DNA of 64,000 bases from Symbiodinium natans. Taxonomy: Eukaryota; Sar; Dinophyceae; Suessiales; Symbiodiniaceae. Where the stretch lies: positions 112,001 through 176,000 of the forward strand of contig CAJNDS010000011.1 in the NCBI GenBank assembly GCA_905221605.1, written 5' to 3'. Every line of letters starts with the position of its first letter. The stretch's first letter is position 1. Under the pieces are notes generated by a model, which was not told the origin of the DNA, made no database searches, and saw only the letters and a program-made list of their open reading frames with translations. Positions 33,653-44,601 of the stretch are shown piece by piece. Made by a program: the position numbers and the translations under genes.

Positions 33653-34610
33653 TCGAGCATTGATCTCGAAATCTTCCGAACCCCCAACCCTCACGAGTTG
33701 AAGAGCCCTGTATTGATTGCACATGATTGCACATTGACCCTTGGGTCTCTGGATGTTGACTGTTCTGACGATGGCGAGGTGCTCAGGTGTGCTGCAGCGG
33801 GCTTATGTTCATGCCAGGACATTCAGGCTTAGCTCCTTTGGCTCCTTTCCCATCCTTTGAAATGTAGGTTGCCACACTGAAGTACATATCCTTCGCTTAC
33901 AGCAGTCCCGTAAAAGTCTGCGTGCTTTGGTGCTTTGGTGTTGCGTGAGGCTTAGCTCCGAAGCCGTGAGGCAGGACCCTCGAGTGCTTCAAGGTTGCTC
34001 TTCGTGATCCTCGCAGCCAGCCGCGTGCAGCTTGCTGCCACGCCCTGGGATACCGTCGGAGATCATGTTCTCCATCAACACGCTGTGCACACCAGCAAAG
34101 GCCTGGCCACTAGCGTTGGAGTCCAGCGTCTGCAGATCCGCTGGAGGGTCGACTCATCGAAGATGCACTAATACACTTATATGAGCCAACTGTACGGCTG
34201 GTTTAACTCCGAGGCATGTGAACCGAGCATCCGCTCCTTTGTCTTCAAATGTCACCCTCACTGTAAGGGGCAGTTGAGCCTTTCGACTCCTGACGTTGAC
34301 TGTTCTGACGACGCGGAGGTGCTCAGGTGTGTGGCGGGCATGCATTCATACCATGCAGGACATTGAGGACTGGCTCCTTCAACTGCAGCGCTTTGAGATG
34401 GAGGTTGCCAGGCCGACATAAATATCCTCCACGTATAGCAAGCACGGGAAAGTCTGCATGCTTTGCTGTCGCAGACTTGAGGACTAGCTGCGAAGCATGC
34501 ATGAGGCAGGACCCTCGAGTCATGCTTCAAGGTTGCTCTTCGTAATCCTCGCAGCCAGCTGCGATCAGCTTGCTGCCACGCCTTGGGATGCCTTCAAGTG
34601 CAGTGTCAGA
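33653..34610. repeat. Diverged tandem pair, about 540-bp spacing
   Basis: Unit 1 (33653-34080) and unit 2 (34210-34610) share GTTGACTGTTCTGACGA at 33755 and 34295, GAGGTGCTCAGGTGTG, a GAGGCAGGACCCTCGAGT block, and TTCAAGGTTGCTCTTCGT followed by ATCCTCGCAGCCAGC. Between these, identity drops strongly with indels. About 130 bp between the units are not shared. Frames of 66-90 codons on the minus strand are not conserved between copies. Confidence 0.85.
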
Positions 34611-35135
34611 CACTAGCTGAAAGGAAACATGTAAGAGGTTTCCGAGCACCCAGGCTCGCGTAGGCAAAAGGCCCACAGGCGTAAGGCAAGCACCCGGGTC
34701 CGCGCAAGCACTGCAGTTTGCCACGTTCCGCAGAAGCTCGCGCAAGCTAAGTCTTTGGGACCGGGGGGGGGGGGGCCTTTCGTGAGAACTTATGGTCCGT
34801 CGCATTTGACGATGTTCTGCGAAATGCGAAAGCTTGCGTAGGCAAGGCGGATGCGCCGGGTAAGCTCTGGAGTTTCCGGAAAGAATCCATGATGGGTTTT
34901 TGACACCGCTCCTGTGCTTTCTCAGCATCAACACCCGGCATGCGTGCTGCTGCCGAACGGCATCAATAAAGCTAAGGCAGCTACGAGGTCTTCCGCCAGC
35001 CCGGAGCAGGTCGGGGGGGGCCTTACTCGCGAGTAAAGTATGCTGAAGATGTATCTCTCCAAAGCCTCGTGGCAGACGCAGCAGTTTAGCCGCCAGCTTC
35101 GGCATCGTCAGCGCCCCTCCCAGAAGCCTTTCCAA
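34527..35135 (-). CDS. Unrecognised open frame of 202 codons, doubtful
   Basis: The first about 85 residues (MERLLGGALTMPKLAAKLL, then RGFGEIHLQHTLLASK and an Arg/Cys/Ser-rich part) have acceptable composition and a real ATG. The middle crosses a 13-G run at 34763-34775 read as prolines, and the end runs into unit 2 of the 33.7-34.6 kb repeat, where conservation of the frame is not seen. No domain is recognised. The 3' half is probably non-coding; the 5' part could be a first exon. Confidence 0.2.
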   Translation of the reverse strand: MERLLGGALTMPKLAAKLLRLPRGFGEIHLQHTLLASKAPPDLLRAGGRPRSCLSFIDAVRQQHACRVLMLRKHRSGVKNPSWILSGNSRAYPAHPPCLRKLSHFAEHRQMRRTISSHERPPPPRSQRLSLRELLRNVANCSACADPGACLTPVGLLPTRAWVLGNLLHVSFQLVSDTALEGIPRRGSKLIAAGCEDYEEQP

Positions 35136-37141
35136 GTCAGGACAAAATTTCTTGGCAGAGAAATCTGTAGGCCGCTGTAGCAGCCTCCTGAAAACCTGAA
35201 CATGTTCCGGCTCACCTCTCTAGAGGGGAATGGGTGACATTGATAGAGAAACCTGGGACCTAAGAGTGAAACAAGTGAACTCTTTTGCCTTCCTTAACGC
35301 TTCGGAAAGTATAACCCTCCCATCATCCCGGGGTGGATGCCTTTCGGTTAGCAGTCTCGAGCTGTAGGAGAACACTTCAGTATTCCTGTTCATCAGAAAC
35401 TGAATTCCAGCCCCAGACCGTCGTGACCAGGGCGGTTCTCATAGCATGTTCATTTGGGGGTTTCCGAAATTAGGGGTACCTTATTGGGGTCCTGATTACA
35501 AGGGGATCCTACTATTGGGGGATCTATGTTGGGGGTCCCCTATCTTCGTAAACCCCCATTTCAGTGTCGCACGAGTGCCCCAGTGAAGCGTGCGGAAGCT
35601 TGAGCCCCAGGCGTGCCCGCGCTGCGCTCCCCTCGTGCAGCGCAGAGTTCACCCTTTGAGCCTCAGACGCTGAGAGGGCCGCGGGCACACAAGGCGAGAA
35701 GCGTGCAACTTAACCCACAACGCTGCCACTTGAGAGGCCCTCCCTAAGCTGCTACCGAAGCTCCGCTTCAGCCCGACTCTGAATTGCGGGGAGCTGGCGG
35801 TTGGGATGTGTGGACTCGGTACCCGGAACTGACCTCCAGGAGTCGGAGTTTGAGTTTCCTTCGAGTAGCCATGGGCTCTTAAGATTAAGGCAAAGGCTTA
35901 AATGGTTCTCCGCAGACTGCAAGGCGACCAGGAAATCGGGGGAAATTCGGGCTGGAGCCTCTAGGCGCCCTTTCGTAAAGACCCTCAAGGTCAGCGGGAC
36001 GAGAAAGGGGCCTTTTGGCCCTGTAAGCCCGAAGCCTGAGCCCGAAACCTTAAACCGCTTTGCGCCCACGTTTCCCAAAGATCTCATGCAGTCGCATCTG
36101 CACTCAGTTTGGAAAGATCATGAAGGGGTACGTGCTGGCAATGGACAGACAAGAGGTCTTGAATGGGGCTGGCCCCGTTTCAGAGCATCATGGAAGCACC
36201 CATTCAAGACCCCTGGATGAGTTGTGTCCGTAGCCTGGTCAAGAGATGAGAAACAAGGGCCCATGCAAGGGAGGGGCTCTGACTTGGGTTCTCAACTTTT
36301 TGCAAACTGAAGCTATAAATTCGAGCTCTGGGGCTTTTTGCTGGACCGAATCGGGCCTGAACAGCGCTGCCCAGAAATCATCGTTTAAGGTGGGTAGGGA
36401 CCCAAAACACCAAAGCCTTCCGCGATTCGAGGACCTCAGACTCTTTGCCCAGGCCTCCCTCAGAAGTAGGAGCAGGCTTCAGAGTTCAGAAGCTCATAGA
36501 AGGCGCTTTGCCCTATCCCTGCGACAGCGCGGCCATCCCTGACCCAATAGCTCGTGCCAACTGTGGGCACGCAAGGTTCAACCGAAAAGCCGTAAAAAGT
36601 CCCATGACCGTGCCATTGTCCCACAGAAGAGGAACCCGCATGCCGCAAATTCGTCAGAGTCACTGCGGTCACGACTTTCGGTTACCTGAAGTGAAAGGCC
36701 TTGGAATCCCGGGAAGCTCCTCACTGGGGTTTTCATCATGTTCTTGTTACGTAAGACGAGGAGCCCAATGCGCATGCCACTGCGGTGCGGCCATAGGTGG
36801 CCATAAATCCTCTGAACTACGAAAACCCTGAAAATTGTACCCTAAACCCAAACCGACCCAAGCGACGGATCCACTTGGCCTCTCCAGAAATCAAACAACT
36901 TTCCTTCAGTTGCCGCCTAAAGAACATGCAGCGAGTCCGAGGTGACTAGTTTCAAGCTGAACAGCCATATCTTGACTCAAGCGCTGCGGCTTTTCATTCG
37001 GACCCTCATGCACGAACCGCTCAGCCTGTCGTGCAAAGCCCTGACGCCAGTAGAGCACTTTCAGGGAATTCTAGGAGGTTCACTTGTCGCATGATATCGC
37101 AAACATTAATCCCATGGCTAGACCATATCCGCACAGAGCCC
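35136..37141. other. Stretch with no recognised gene
   Basis: Frames of 111-139 codons on opposite strands overlap at 35752-36220, and others lie at 36246-36831. None has a recognisable motif. A G-run block at 35449-35545 is listed separately. ACCCTAAACCC at about 36839 resembles one and a half telomere repeats, but it is not an array. Confidence 0.35.
35449..35545 (+). other. Spaced G-run block
   Basis: Six G-runs of four or five (TTTGGGGG, TTAGGGG, ATTGGGG, AAGGGG, ATTGGGGG, GTTGGGGG) are spaced 10-20 bases apart with shared flanking words such as (A)TTGGGG. It looks like a decayed short repeat. Loops are long for a stable quadruplex. Confidence 0.4.
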
Positions 37142-37491
37142 TTAAGGTCCAAAGGTCATTGCTGTCCATGACCCTGGACTCCCTGGAGTATGCACCCTTC
37201 GAGTTGCGATCTTCCGAGCCTTCTGCTCATTGAGCGTAGTGGTTTTAACGGACTCAGCTCTGCAAGTTCCAGCCGCGTACCCTCTTTCAAGTGCAGGCAC
37301 CTCGCACACGGCGTTATCCGGAACATATACACAGACCTTCTTTCCACCAGACATGATCTTCAGCCACGCTCCCGCTTTCTGTACAGGAGACTTCACAGAG
37401 CGAACTCTAAGGTCCGGGACGTCAAACAACGGCCGTAACCCATATTCCTCTAACCAACCCAAAGCAGCAGGAATGGAATCGATCCTTCAAC
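37142..37491 (-). CDS. Candidate terminal exon, function unknown
   Basis: On the minus strand the frame opens just after TTGAAG|G, a plausible 3' splice site, and reads about 115 codons to a TAA at 37142. Composition is convincingly protein-like: IPAALGWLEEYGLRPLFDV, then KAGAWLKIMSGGKKVCVYV, then PDNAVCEVPALERGYAAG and a basic C-terminus (NEQKARKIATRRV). Alternating hydrophobic and charged residues and the absence of low complexity set it apart from most frames here. The upstream frame has a stop two codons before, so it is entered by splicing or is a fragment. I do not recognise a family; retroelement origin cannot be excluded given the context. Confidence 0.45.
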
Positions 37492-37942
37492 CAAGTCGAC
37501 ATCCATCCAGCTTTCTTTTGTGGCATGCCCTTGGAAGCGACACTGCTACCGTTGCCACCGTTGCTGGTTTTCAGTTGACCGGCGAGGCCGGAGTCGAAGT
37601 GTGCCGGGCTTAGAAGGTTTATAGCAGTGACCAGGGCCGCAGAGGGATGCACACACCTGAGGACCTGTCGGCTGTGAGCACCGGGCGTTTAGGTGCTCCA
37701 GCATGAGCGCGCGGGCAGCCTTGATAGTTCCAGCAGCAAACAACGGTGATGCTGCGGTCTTGATGTCTCCACATCTTGGGCCGCCGTCAGCTGCACCCAT
37801 TGTCCCGAAAGGATCAGGCTGCAAGCTCATAGCAAGAATCGGCTGAACTGATATGATAAGCACATGTTGGAAGATGGAAGGTTAAATGAGCAAGCGCCAA
37901 AACCTCCAGCCATTCAAGTGAGCAAGGGGTGGACACGAATGC

Positions 37943-38108
37943 CCCTGTAAAGCGATGGGAACACCTGAACAGCGACCCCCTGAGTTAATGAACCGTTGGG
38001 TGGGCTTTAGCCTTGAATTTGCCCATGACACCTGCAGACATCAAACGTGCATATCTGATGCTAAAGCCCTGTAAAGCGATGTGAACACTGAAAAGCGACA
38101 CCCCCCAT
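37943..38108. repeat. Short direct repeat, about 124 bp apart
   Basis: CCCTGTAAAGCGATGGGAAC with AGCGACCCCC (37943-37984) recurs as CCCTGTAAAGCGATGTGAAC with AGCGACACCCCCC (about 38067-38108), inside the left edge of the satellite array. Confidence 0.8.
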
Positions 38109-38214
38109 GTTGCGTCCATGAGCTCCGCCGGTTTTGGCAGTCGCTCAAAAGGTTTGGTTAGTACTTTGTGCATCAAGAAAGTGATCAAGCTGCAAATTCA
38201 CCATTTTTTGTCAG

Positions 38215-39805
38215 GATCGTTCAAAAGCGGGCGAGCACTGTGTGAAGATGTGCATACAAGACTAAGCTCCCGTGCCGTGGCTGTGAGAAGCAGATGTTGT
38301 CAAGCCACGTTCCCGCATCCGCGTACAGAGTTCTTGATGAATGCAGCAATCAACAACAACGATGCTCTGACGTTGATAAGTTCTCCACTTGTTGGGCCCC
38401 CAGTTGCTGATGCTGTCCAGGACGTGTTCGGCTACATGCAAGCTCATAGCAGCCGTAGCAACAGAGTCTTTTCACCTGGCATGCTGAGCAAATGTTGGAA
38501 GACAGGCGCTTTCTTGCGGAGCGCTTGCGCTGGGACCGGAGTGAGGAGCGTGCGGCCGCCTGTTCATCAGGGCCGCAAGATGGCGGGCTCTTTCGTTGCT
38601 GCGCCTACGGCGCAGATTCCTTCGTCCGCCGATGATGCAGTGTGAATTTGTTGATGCATCCAACAGGGGCACGCTTTGCTTTGCAATCCGCGTGGTTGCT
38701 TGCGAATGAAGGCGCGTCGCGTTGTCACACAAAATTGCATCTGAAAACTTCTCCACATTTTGAGCCCCCAGTTGCCGTCCAGGAGGAGTTGGGCTACAAA
38801 CTCATGGCAAAGAGGGTCTTTTCTCCTCGCATGCTGGGCAAATGTTGGAAGGCAGGTATTTTGCAGAGGTTTTGCCCTGCGAGCGTGTGGTCGCCTGACT
38901 CACCTGACCTCGTCAGTCATCAGGAGCGCAGGATGGCGTGCTCCGTCGTTGCTGCGCCTGCGATGTTGGTTTGCGTGAGCGTGTTGGTTTGACCATGCTG
39001 CATAGGATGCGGCACAGGCGCATTTGCTTGCTGCGAGATACACAAATTGGCCGTGAATCAAAACGGCGTTATTTTGTGGTTACACACATCTGTCGTGCCC
39101 CGTTGTTTCAGACGGATGTCGCCGGTCTGCCCAGGAGAGCTCCATGCCGAGGAGGGGCTTGTCGGGGAGGGGGACTGCCACAAAGAGATCGGCATTGTTG
39201 CAGGCCCTCTGTCTGCGACGACCGGGGTTTCACACAGTCCCGGGTATCTTGACTCAGGCGTTTAGAACCGTTTAGGACATGTTCCCTACATGATAAGGCA
39301 ATGGACAGAACGAAAAGACTTGCGCGATTGTTTTAGCACATTCCACCGTCAGGTGAACAGTCAGGTTGGGAATGCCGCTGCGACTGTTGGTAGCTGACAG
39401 GCGGGTCAGGTGAGCGGAAGGGCCGGAGTCCTTCACAGGAAATGGGAGCGCGTAGGTTGGTATGTTCTAGACTCTCTAGACTTGTCGCGGTTGCAGAAAG
39501 GCAGAAGCAGTTCGCGTTGCGTCTGGGGCTGTGAGCAACAGGCGTTTGGCAGCCACTTCTTCCGGCATGAGCATGCGGCATCCTTGATTGTTCCAGCAGC
39601 AAGCACTGGCGATGCTGCGGTTTTGATGTCTCCACATGTTGGGCCACCGCCAGCTGCAATGTTGTCCTGTACGGATCATGGCAAAAGAACGGCCTGCTGC
39701 AACTGACATGATGGGCACCTGTTGGAAGACAGGTGGATTGAACAGTGCCCTTCATGACATCAAGGAAAGATCAACCTGCAGATTCACCAGTGTTGTCTTT
39801 GTCGG
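38215..39805. repeat. Satellite array, higher-order unit 1 (1591 bp)
   Basis: Starts GATCGTTCAAAAGCG. It is nearly identical to unit 2 from about 38640 onward; its first 400 bp differ by more substitutions and short indels. It contains four submodules with the GATGTTGGAAG-type word. Plus frame 38118-38645 (175 codons) enters it from the left and has no recognised domain. Confidence 0.9.
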
Positions 39806-41385
39806 GATCGTTCAAAAACGAGCGAGCGCCGTGTGAAGATGTGCATACAAGACTAAGCACCCGTGCCGTGGCTGTGAGAAGCAGATGTTGTCAAGCCACG
39901 TTCCCGCATCCGCGCACAGAGTTCGTGATGAATGCATCAATCAACAACGACGATGCTCTGACGTTGAGTTCTCCACTTCTTGGGCCGCCAGCTGCTGATG
40001 CTGTCCAGGACGGTTTCGGCTACATGCAAGCTCATAGCAGCCGCAGCAACAGAGTTTTTTCACCTGGCATGCTGAGCAAATGTTGGAAGACAGGCGCTTT
40101 CTTGCGGAGTGCCGTGAGGAGTGTGCGGCCGCCTGTTCTCGTCAGTCATCAGGGCCGCAAGATGGCGGGCTTTTTCGTTGCTGCGCCTACGGCGCTGATT
40201 CCTTCGTCTGCAGATGATGCAGAGTGACTTTCTTGGTGCATCCAACAGGGGCACGCTTTGCTTTGCAATCCGCGTGGTTGCTTGCGGATGAAGGCGCGTC
40301 GCGTTGTCACACAAAATTGCATCTGAAAACTTCTCCACATTTTGAGCCCCCAGTTGCCGTCCAGGACGAGTTGGGCTACAAACTCATGGCAAAGAGGGTC
40401 TTTTCTCCTCGCATGCTGGGCAAATGTTGGAAGGCAGGTATTTTGCAGAGGTTTTGCCCTGCGAGCGTGTGGTCGCCTGACTCACCTGACCTCGTCAGTC
40501 ATCAGGAGCGCAGGATGGCGTGCTCCGTCGTTGCTGCGCCTGCGATGTTGGTTTGCGTGAGCGTGTTGGTTTGACCATGCTGCATAGGATGCGGCACAGG
40601 CGCGTTTGCTTGCTGCGAGATACACAAATTGGCCGTGAATCAAAACGGCGTTATTTTGTGGTTACACACATCTGTCGTGCCCCGTTGTTTCAGACGGATG
40701 TCGCCGGTCTGCCCAGGAGAGCTCCATGCCGAGGAGGGGCTTGTCGGGGAGGGGGACTGCCACAAAGAGATCGGCATTGTTGCAGGCCCTCTGTCTGCGA
40801 CGACCGGGGTTTCACACAGTCCCGGGTATCTTGACTCAGGCGTTTAGAACCGTTTAGGACATGTTCCCTACATGATAAGGCAATGGACAGAACGAAAAGA
40901 CTTGCGCGATTGTTTTAGCACATTCCACCGTCAGGTGAACAGTCAGGTTGGGAATGCCGCTGCGACCGTTGGTAGCTGACAGGCGGGTCAGGTGAGCGAA
41001 GGGCCGGAGTCCTTCACAGGAAATGGGAGCGCGTAGGTTGGTATGTTCTAGACTCTCTAGACTTGTCGCGGTTGCAGAAAGGCAGAAGCAGTTCGCGTTG
41101 CGTCTGGGCTGTGAGCAACAGGCGTTTGGCAGCCACTTCTTCCGGCATGAGCATGCGGCATCCTTGATTGTTCCAGCAGCAAGCACTGGCGATGCTGCGG
41201 TTTTGATGTCTCCACATGTTGGGCCACCGCCAGCTGCAATGTTGTCCTGTACGGATCATGGCAAAAGAACGGCCTGCTGCAACTGACATGATGGGCACAT
41301 GTTGGAAGACAGATGGATTGAATAGTGCCCTTCATGACATCAAGGAAAGATCAACCTGCAGATTCACCAGTGTTGTCTTTGTCGG
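39806..41385. repeat. Satellite array, higher-order unit 2 (1580 bp)
   Basis: Same start word as unit 1. Only a handful of differences from unit 1 were seen over about 1.1 kb (for example GGAGGAG to GGACGAG near 40364), so this duplication is the youngest in the array. Confidence 0.9.
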
Positions 41386-43029
41386 GATCGTTCAAAAGCG
41401 AGCGAGCGCCGTGTGAAGATGTGCATACAAGACTAAGCACCCGTGCCGTGGCTGTGAGAAGCAGATGTTGTCAGGCCACGTTCCCGCATCCGCGCACAGA
41501 GTTCGTGATGAATGCATCAATCAACAACGACGATGCTCTGACGTTGAGTTCTCCACTTCTTGGGCTGCCAGCTGCTGATGCTGTCCAGGACGGTTTCGGC
41601 TACAAACTCATGGCAAAGAGAGCCTTTTCCCCTCGCATGCTGGGCAAATGCTGGAAGTCAGGTATTTTGCGGAGGTTTGCGCTGCGAGCATGTGGTCGCC
41701 TGATCTCGCCGTCATCAGGAGCGCACGATGGCGTGCTTAAACAGCACCTACGGCGCAGTTTCCTTCTTCTGCAGATGACAGTGGCGTGCTTGGCTTTTCG
41801 CAGCAAGCCCTGTGGTTTCGTCTGGCTGACGTCGGGGTGCGTTGTCGCACAAATTTGTATCTTAGCTGTGGCTCTGCAGCAACACGCAAGAGGACTTCCG
41901 TGATGCGGTGGCAGCTTGATTCAACACAGACGAGTACGTGCAACCACATGGTAACCGCCAAGTTAACCCGCCCTTGAAGCAAGTCCTTGATGCAATTTGG
42001 CGAGAGACGTCTTCCAGTCTTCCATGTGGTGAATTCCCTCCGATCTCATCAATCATCAAGGCCGCAAGATGGTGTGCTTAAGCTCTGCAGCGCCTATTGT
42101 GCAGGTTCATTCTTCTGCAGATGACAGAGACATACTTGGCTTCGCGCCGTTCTTCTGCACACGATGCAGAGCGCATGTGTTGGTTTCAGCTCTCAGTGTG
42201 CATCCAACATACTTCGCTTTGTGTGGCAAGCCTTATGGTTGCGTGCGGATGACGTCCGAGCGCGTTGCAGCACAAGCTTGCGCCTTTGGTTGTGCTCGCA
42301 AGGAAAATACAAGATGGCTGGCATGCTGTGACCAGTGCAAGTGGAAGTGCCAAACAGGCTGGTTGCAGACGGTGTCCTTTCTGACAGCTCTTCTGGTGCA
42401 CAGCAGCCCTGCACGCTTGAGGGAAGAAAGACACAAGGTTGGGAAGTCTTCCATGTGGTGAGTCCCCTCCTCGCTGTACCGCTGCACGAGTTCCTTGTGC
42501 TGAGAATGGCGTGACGTGGCCGCCTGATTTTATCAGTCGCCAAGGCCGCAGGCGTGCTTAAGCTCTTCAACGCCTATGGTGCAGGCTTATGCTTCTGCAG
42601 ATGACAGAGACATACTTGGCTTCGCGCCGTTTTTCTGCAGACGAGATGCAAAGCGAATGTGCTAGTTTCTCCTCTCAGGACGCATCCAACACAGCGACAT
42701 ACTTCGCTTTGTGTGGCAAGCCTTGTGGTCGTTTGTGGATGACGTTTGAGCATGTTGCAGCACAGGCTTGCGTCTTTGGTGGTGTTTGCAGGAAAAATAC
42801 GACATGCTGTGCGCAGCAGTGGAAGCTCCAAACAGGGTGGTTGCAGACGGTTTCCTGTCTGACGGCTCTTCTGTTGCACAGCAGCCCTGCAAGTTGCAAA
42901 GGTCTAGAAAGAGATCAGGTTGGGAAACGCCGCTGCTACAGATGGTGGTTTACAGGTAGTTCAGTTGGCCGAGTTGGACCGGAAGAGCCGGAACAGTCAA
43001 AAACCATGTGAGCACTGTGCTTAGACATG
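41386..43029. repeat. Satellite array, higher-order unit 3 (diverged, about 1644 bp)
   Basis: The first about 230 bp match units 1 and 2. After about 41605 it switches to a variant that shares 41862-42180 with 43490-43820 of the next unit at an offset of 1628. The unit is therefore a chimera of two array subtypes, consistent with unequal exchange inside the array. Confidence 0.75.
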
Positions 43030-44601
43030 TCGAGGGTCGCAGAAGGGGCAGAGGCAGGTCACGAAACTGTCTTTTGTCGGTTCGTGCCTCACCTGGGGCT
43101 GTAAGCAGGTGTTGTCAAGCCACGTTCCAGCATCCATGCACAGAGTTCTGGATGGACAACGACGATGCTCTGACGTTGAGTTCTCCACATCTTGGCCCCC
43201 CAGGTGCTGATGCTTGCCAGGACGTGTTCGGCTACAAGCTCATAGCAGCCGTCGCAAGAAAGTCTTTTCACCTGGCATGCTGAGCAAATGTTGGAAGGCA
43301 GGCGCTTTCTTGCGGAGTGCTTGCGCTGAGACCGGAGTGAGGAGCGTGCGGCCGCCTGTTCATCAGGGCCGCAAGATGGCGGGCTCTTTCGTTGCTGCAC
43401 GAACGATGCAGGTTCCTTCGTCCACAGATGACAGGGGCATACTTGGCTTTTCGCCACAAGCCCTGGGGTTTCGTGTGGCTGACGTCGGGGTTTCTGTGGC
43501 TCTGCAGCAACACGCAAGATGACTTCCTTGATGCGGTGGCAGCTTCATCAAACACAGACGAGTACGTGCAACCACATGGCAACCGCGAAGTTAACCCGCC
43601 CTTGAAGCAAGTCCTTGATGCAAGTTGGCGAGAGACGTCTTCCAGTCTTCCATGTGGTGAATTCCCTCCGATCTCATCAATCATCAAGGCCGCAAGATGG
43701 TGTGCTTAAGCTCTGCAGCGCCTATTGTGCAGGTTCATTCTTCTGCAGATGACAGAGACATACTTGGCTTCGCGCCGTTCTTCTGCACACGATGCAGAGC
43801 GCATGTGTTGTACTTCGCTTTGTGTGGCAAGCCTTATGGTTGCGTGCGGATGACGTCCGAGCGCGTTGCAGCACAAGCTTGCGTCCTTTACAGAAAACAT
43901 ACAGCATGGCTGGCATGCTGTGCCCAGTGGAATCGCCAAGTCGGGTTGTCGCACACGGTGTCCTTTCTGACAGCTCTTCTGTTCACAGCAGCCCTGCACG
44001 CTTGAGGGAAGAAAGAGATAGGTTAGGAAATCTGCCATGTGGAGTGAGTCCCCTCCTCACTGTACCTACACACGAGTTCCTTGTGCTGAGAGCGCCTGAT
44101 CTCAGCAGTCAAGGCCTCAAAGCGGCGTGCTTAACCTCGGCTGCGCCGAGGATGCAGGTTCATTCTCCTGCAGACGATGCACTGTGAACGCGTCAGTGTG
44201 ACCATGCTGCACTGGATGCTAAGCAGGCATGCTTGCATGCCGCGTACGTCTAACAGGCCAACAGGGCCACACTTTGCTTTGTGCGGCAGACTTGTGGTCG
44301 TCTGTGGATGAAGTTTGAGCGTGTTGCAGCACGAGCTTGCGTCCTTGGTGGGCTCAGGGAAACTACGACATGGCTGCCATGCTGTGCCCAGTGGAAGCTC
44401 CAAACAGGGTGGTTGCAGACGGTTTCCTGTCTGACGGCTCTTCTGTTGCACAGCAGCCCTGCAAGTTGCAAAGGTCTAGAAAGAGATCAGGTTGGGAAAC
44501 GCCGCTGCTACAGATGGTGGTTTGCAGGTAGTTCAGTCGGCCGAGTTGGACCGGAAGAGCCGGAACAGTCAAAAACCATGTGAGCACTGTGCTTAGACAT
44601 G
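43030..44601. repeat. Satellite array, higher-order unit 4 (1572 bp)
   Basis: Begins near ATGTCGAGGGTCGCAGA. It is nearly identical to the start of unit 5 (44602 onward) for about 480 bp at an offset of 1572, and the last part resembles 42700-43010. The minus strand is open for 139-142 codons here, but the frame is not preserved in unit 5. Confidence 0.85.

Noticed and set aside
34763..34775. Homopolymer G and C runs (also 25537-25547, 56488-56502) as functional signals
   Set aside because: Simple length-variable runs with no positional link to a gene. They are useful only as warnings about frame reliability.
36839..36850. ACCCTAAACCC, similar to telomere repeat TTTAGGG
   Set aside because: Only about one and a half copies, and a similar single word occurs near 5009. 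This is not an array.
42955..43000. GTAGTTCAGTTGGCCGAG, a tRNA-like D-arm word, repeated at 44525
   Set aside because: It lies inside the satellite unit and lacks a T-loop and pairing acceptor ends, so the repetition is due to the satellite.
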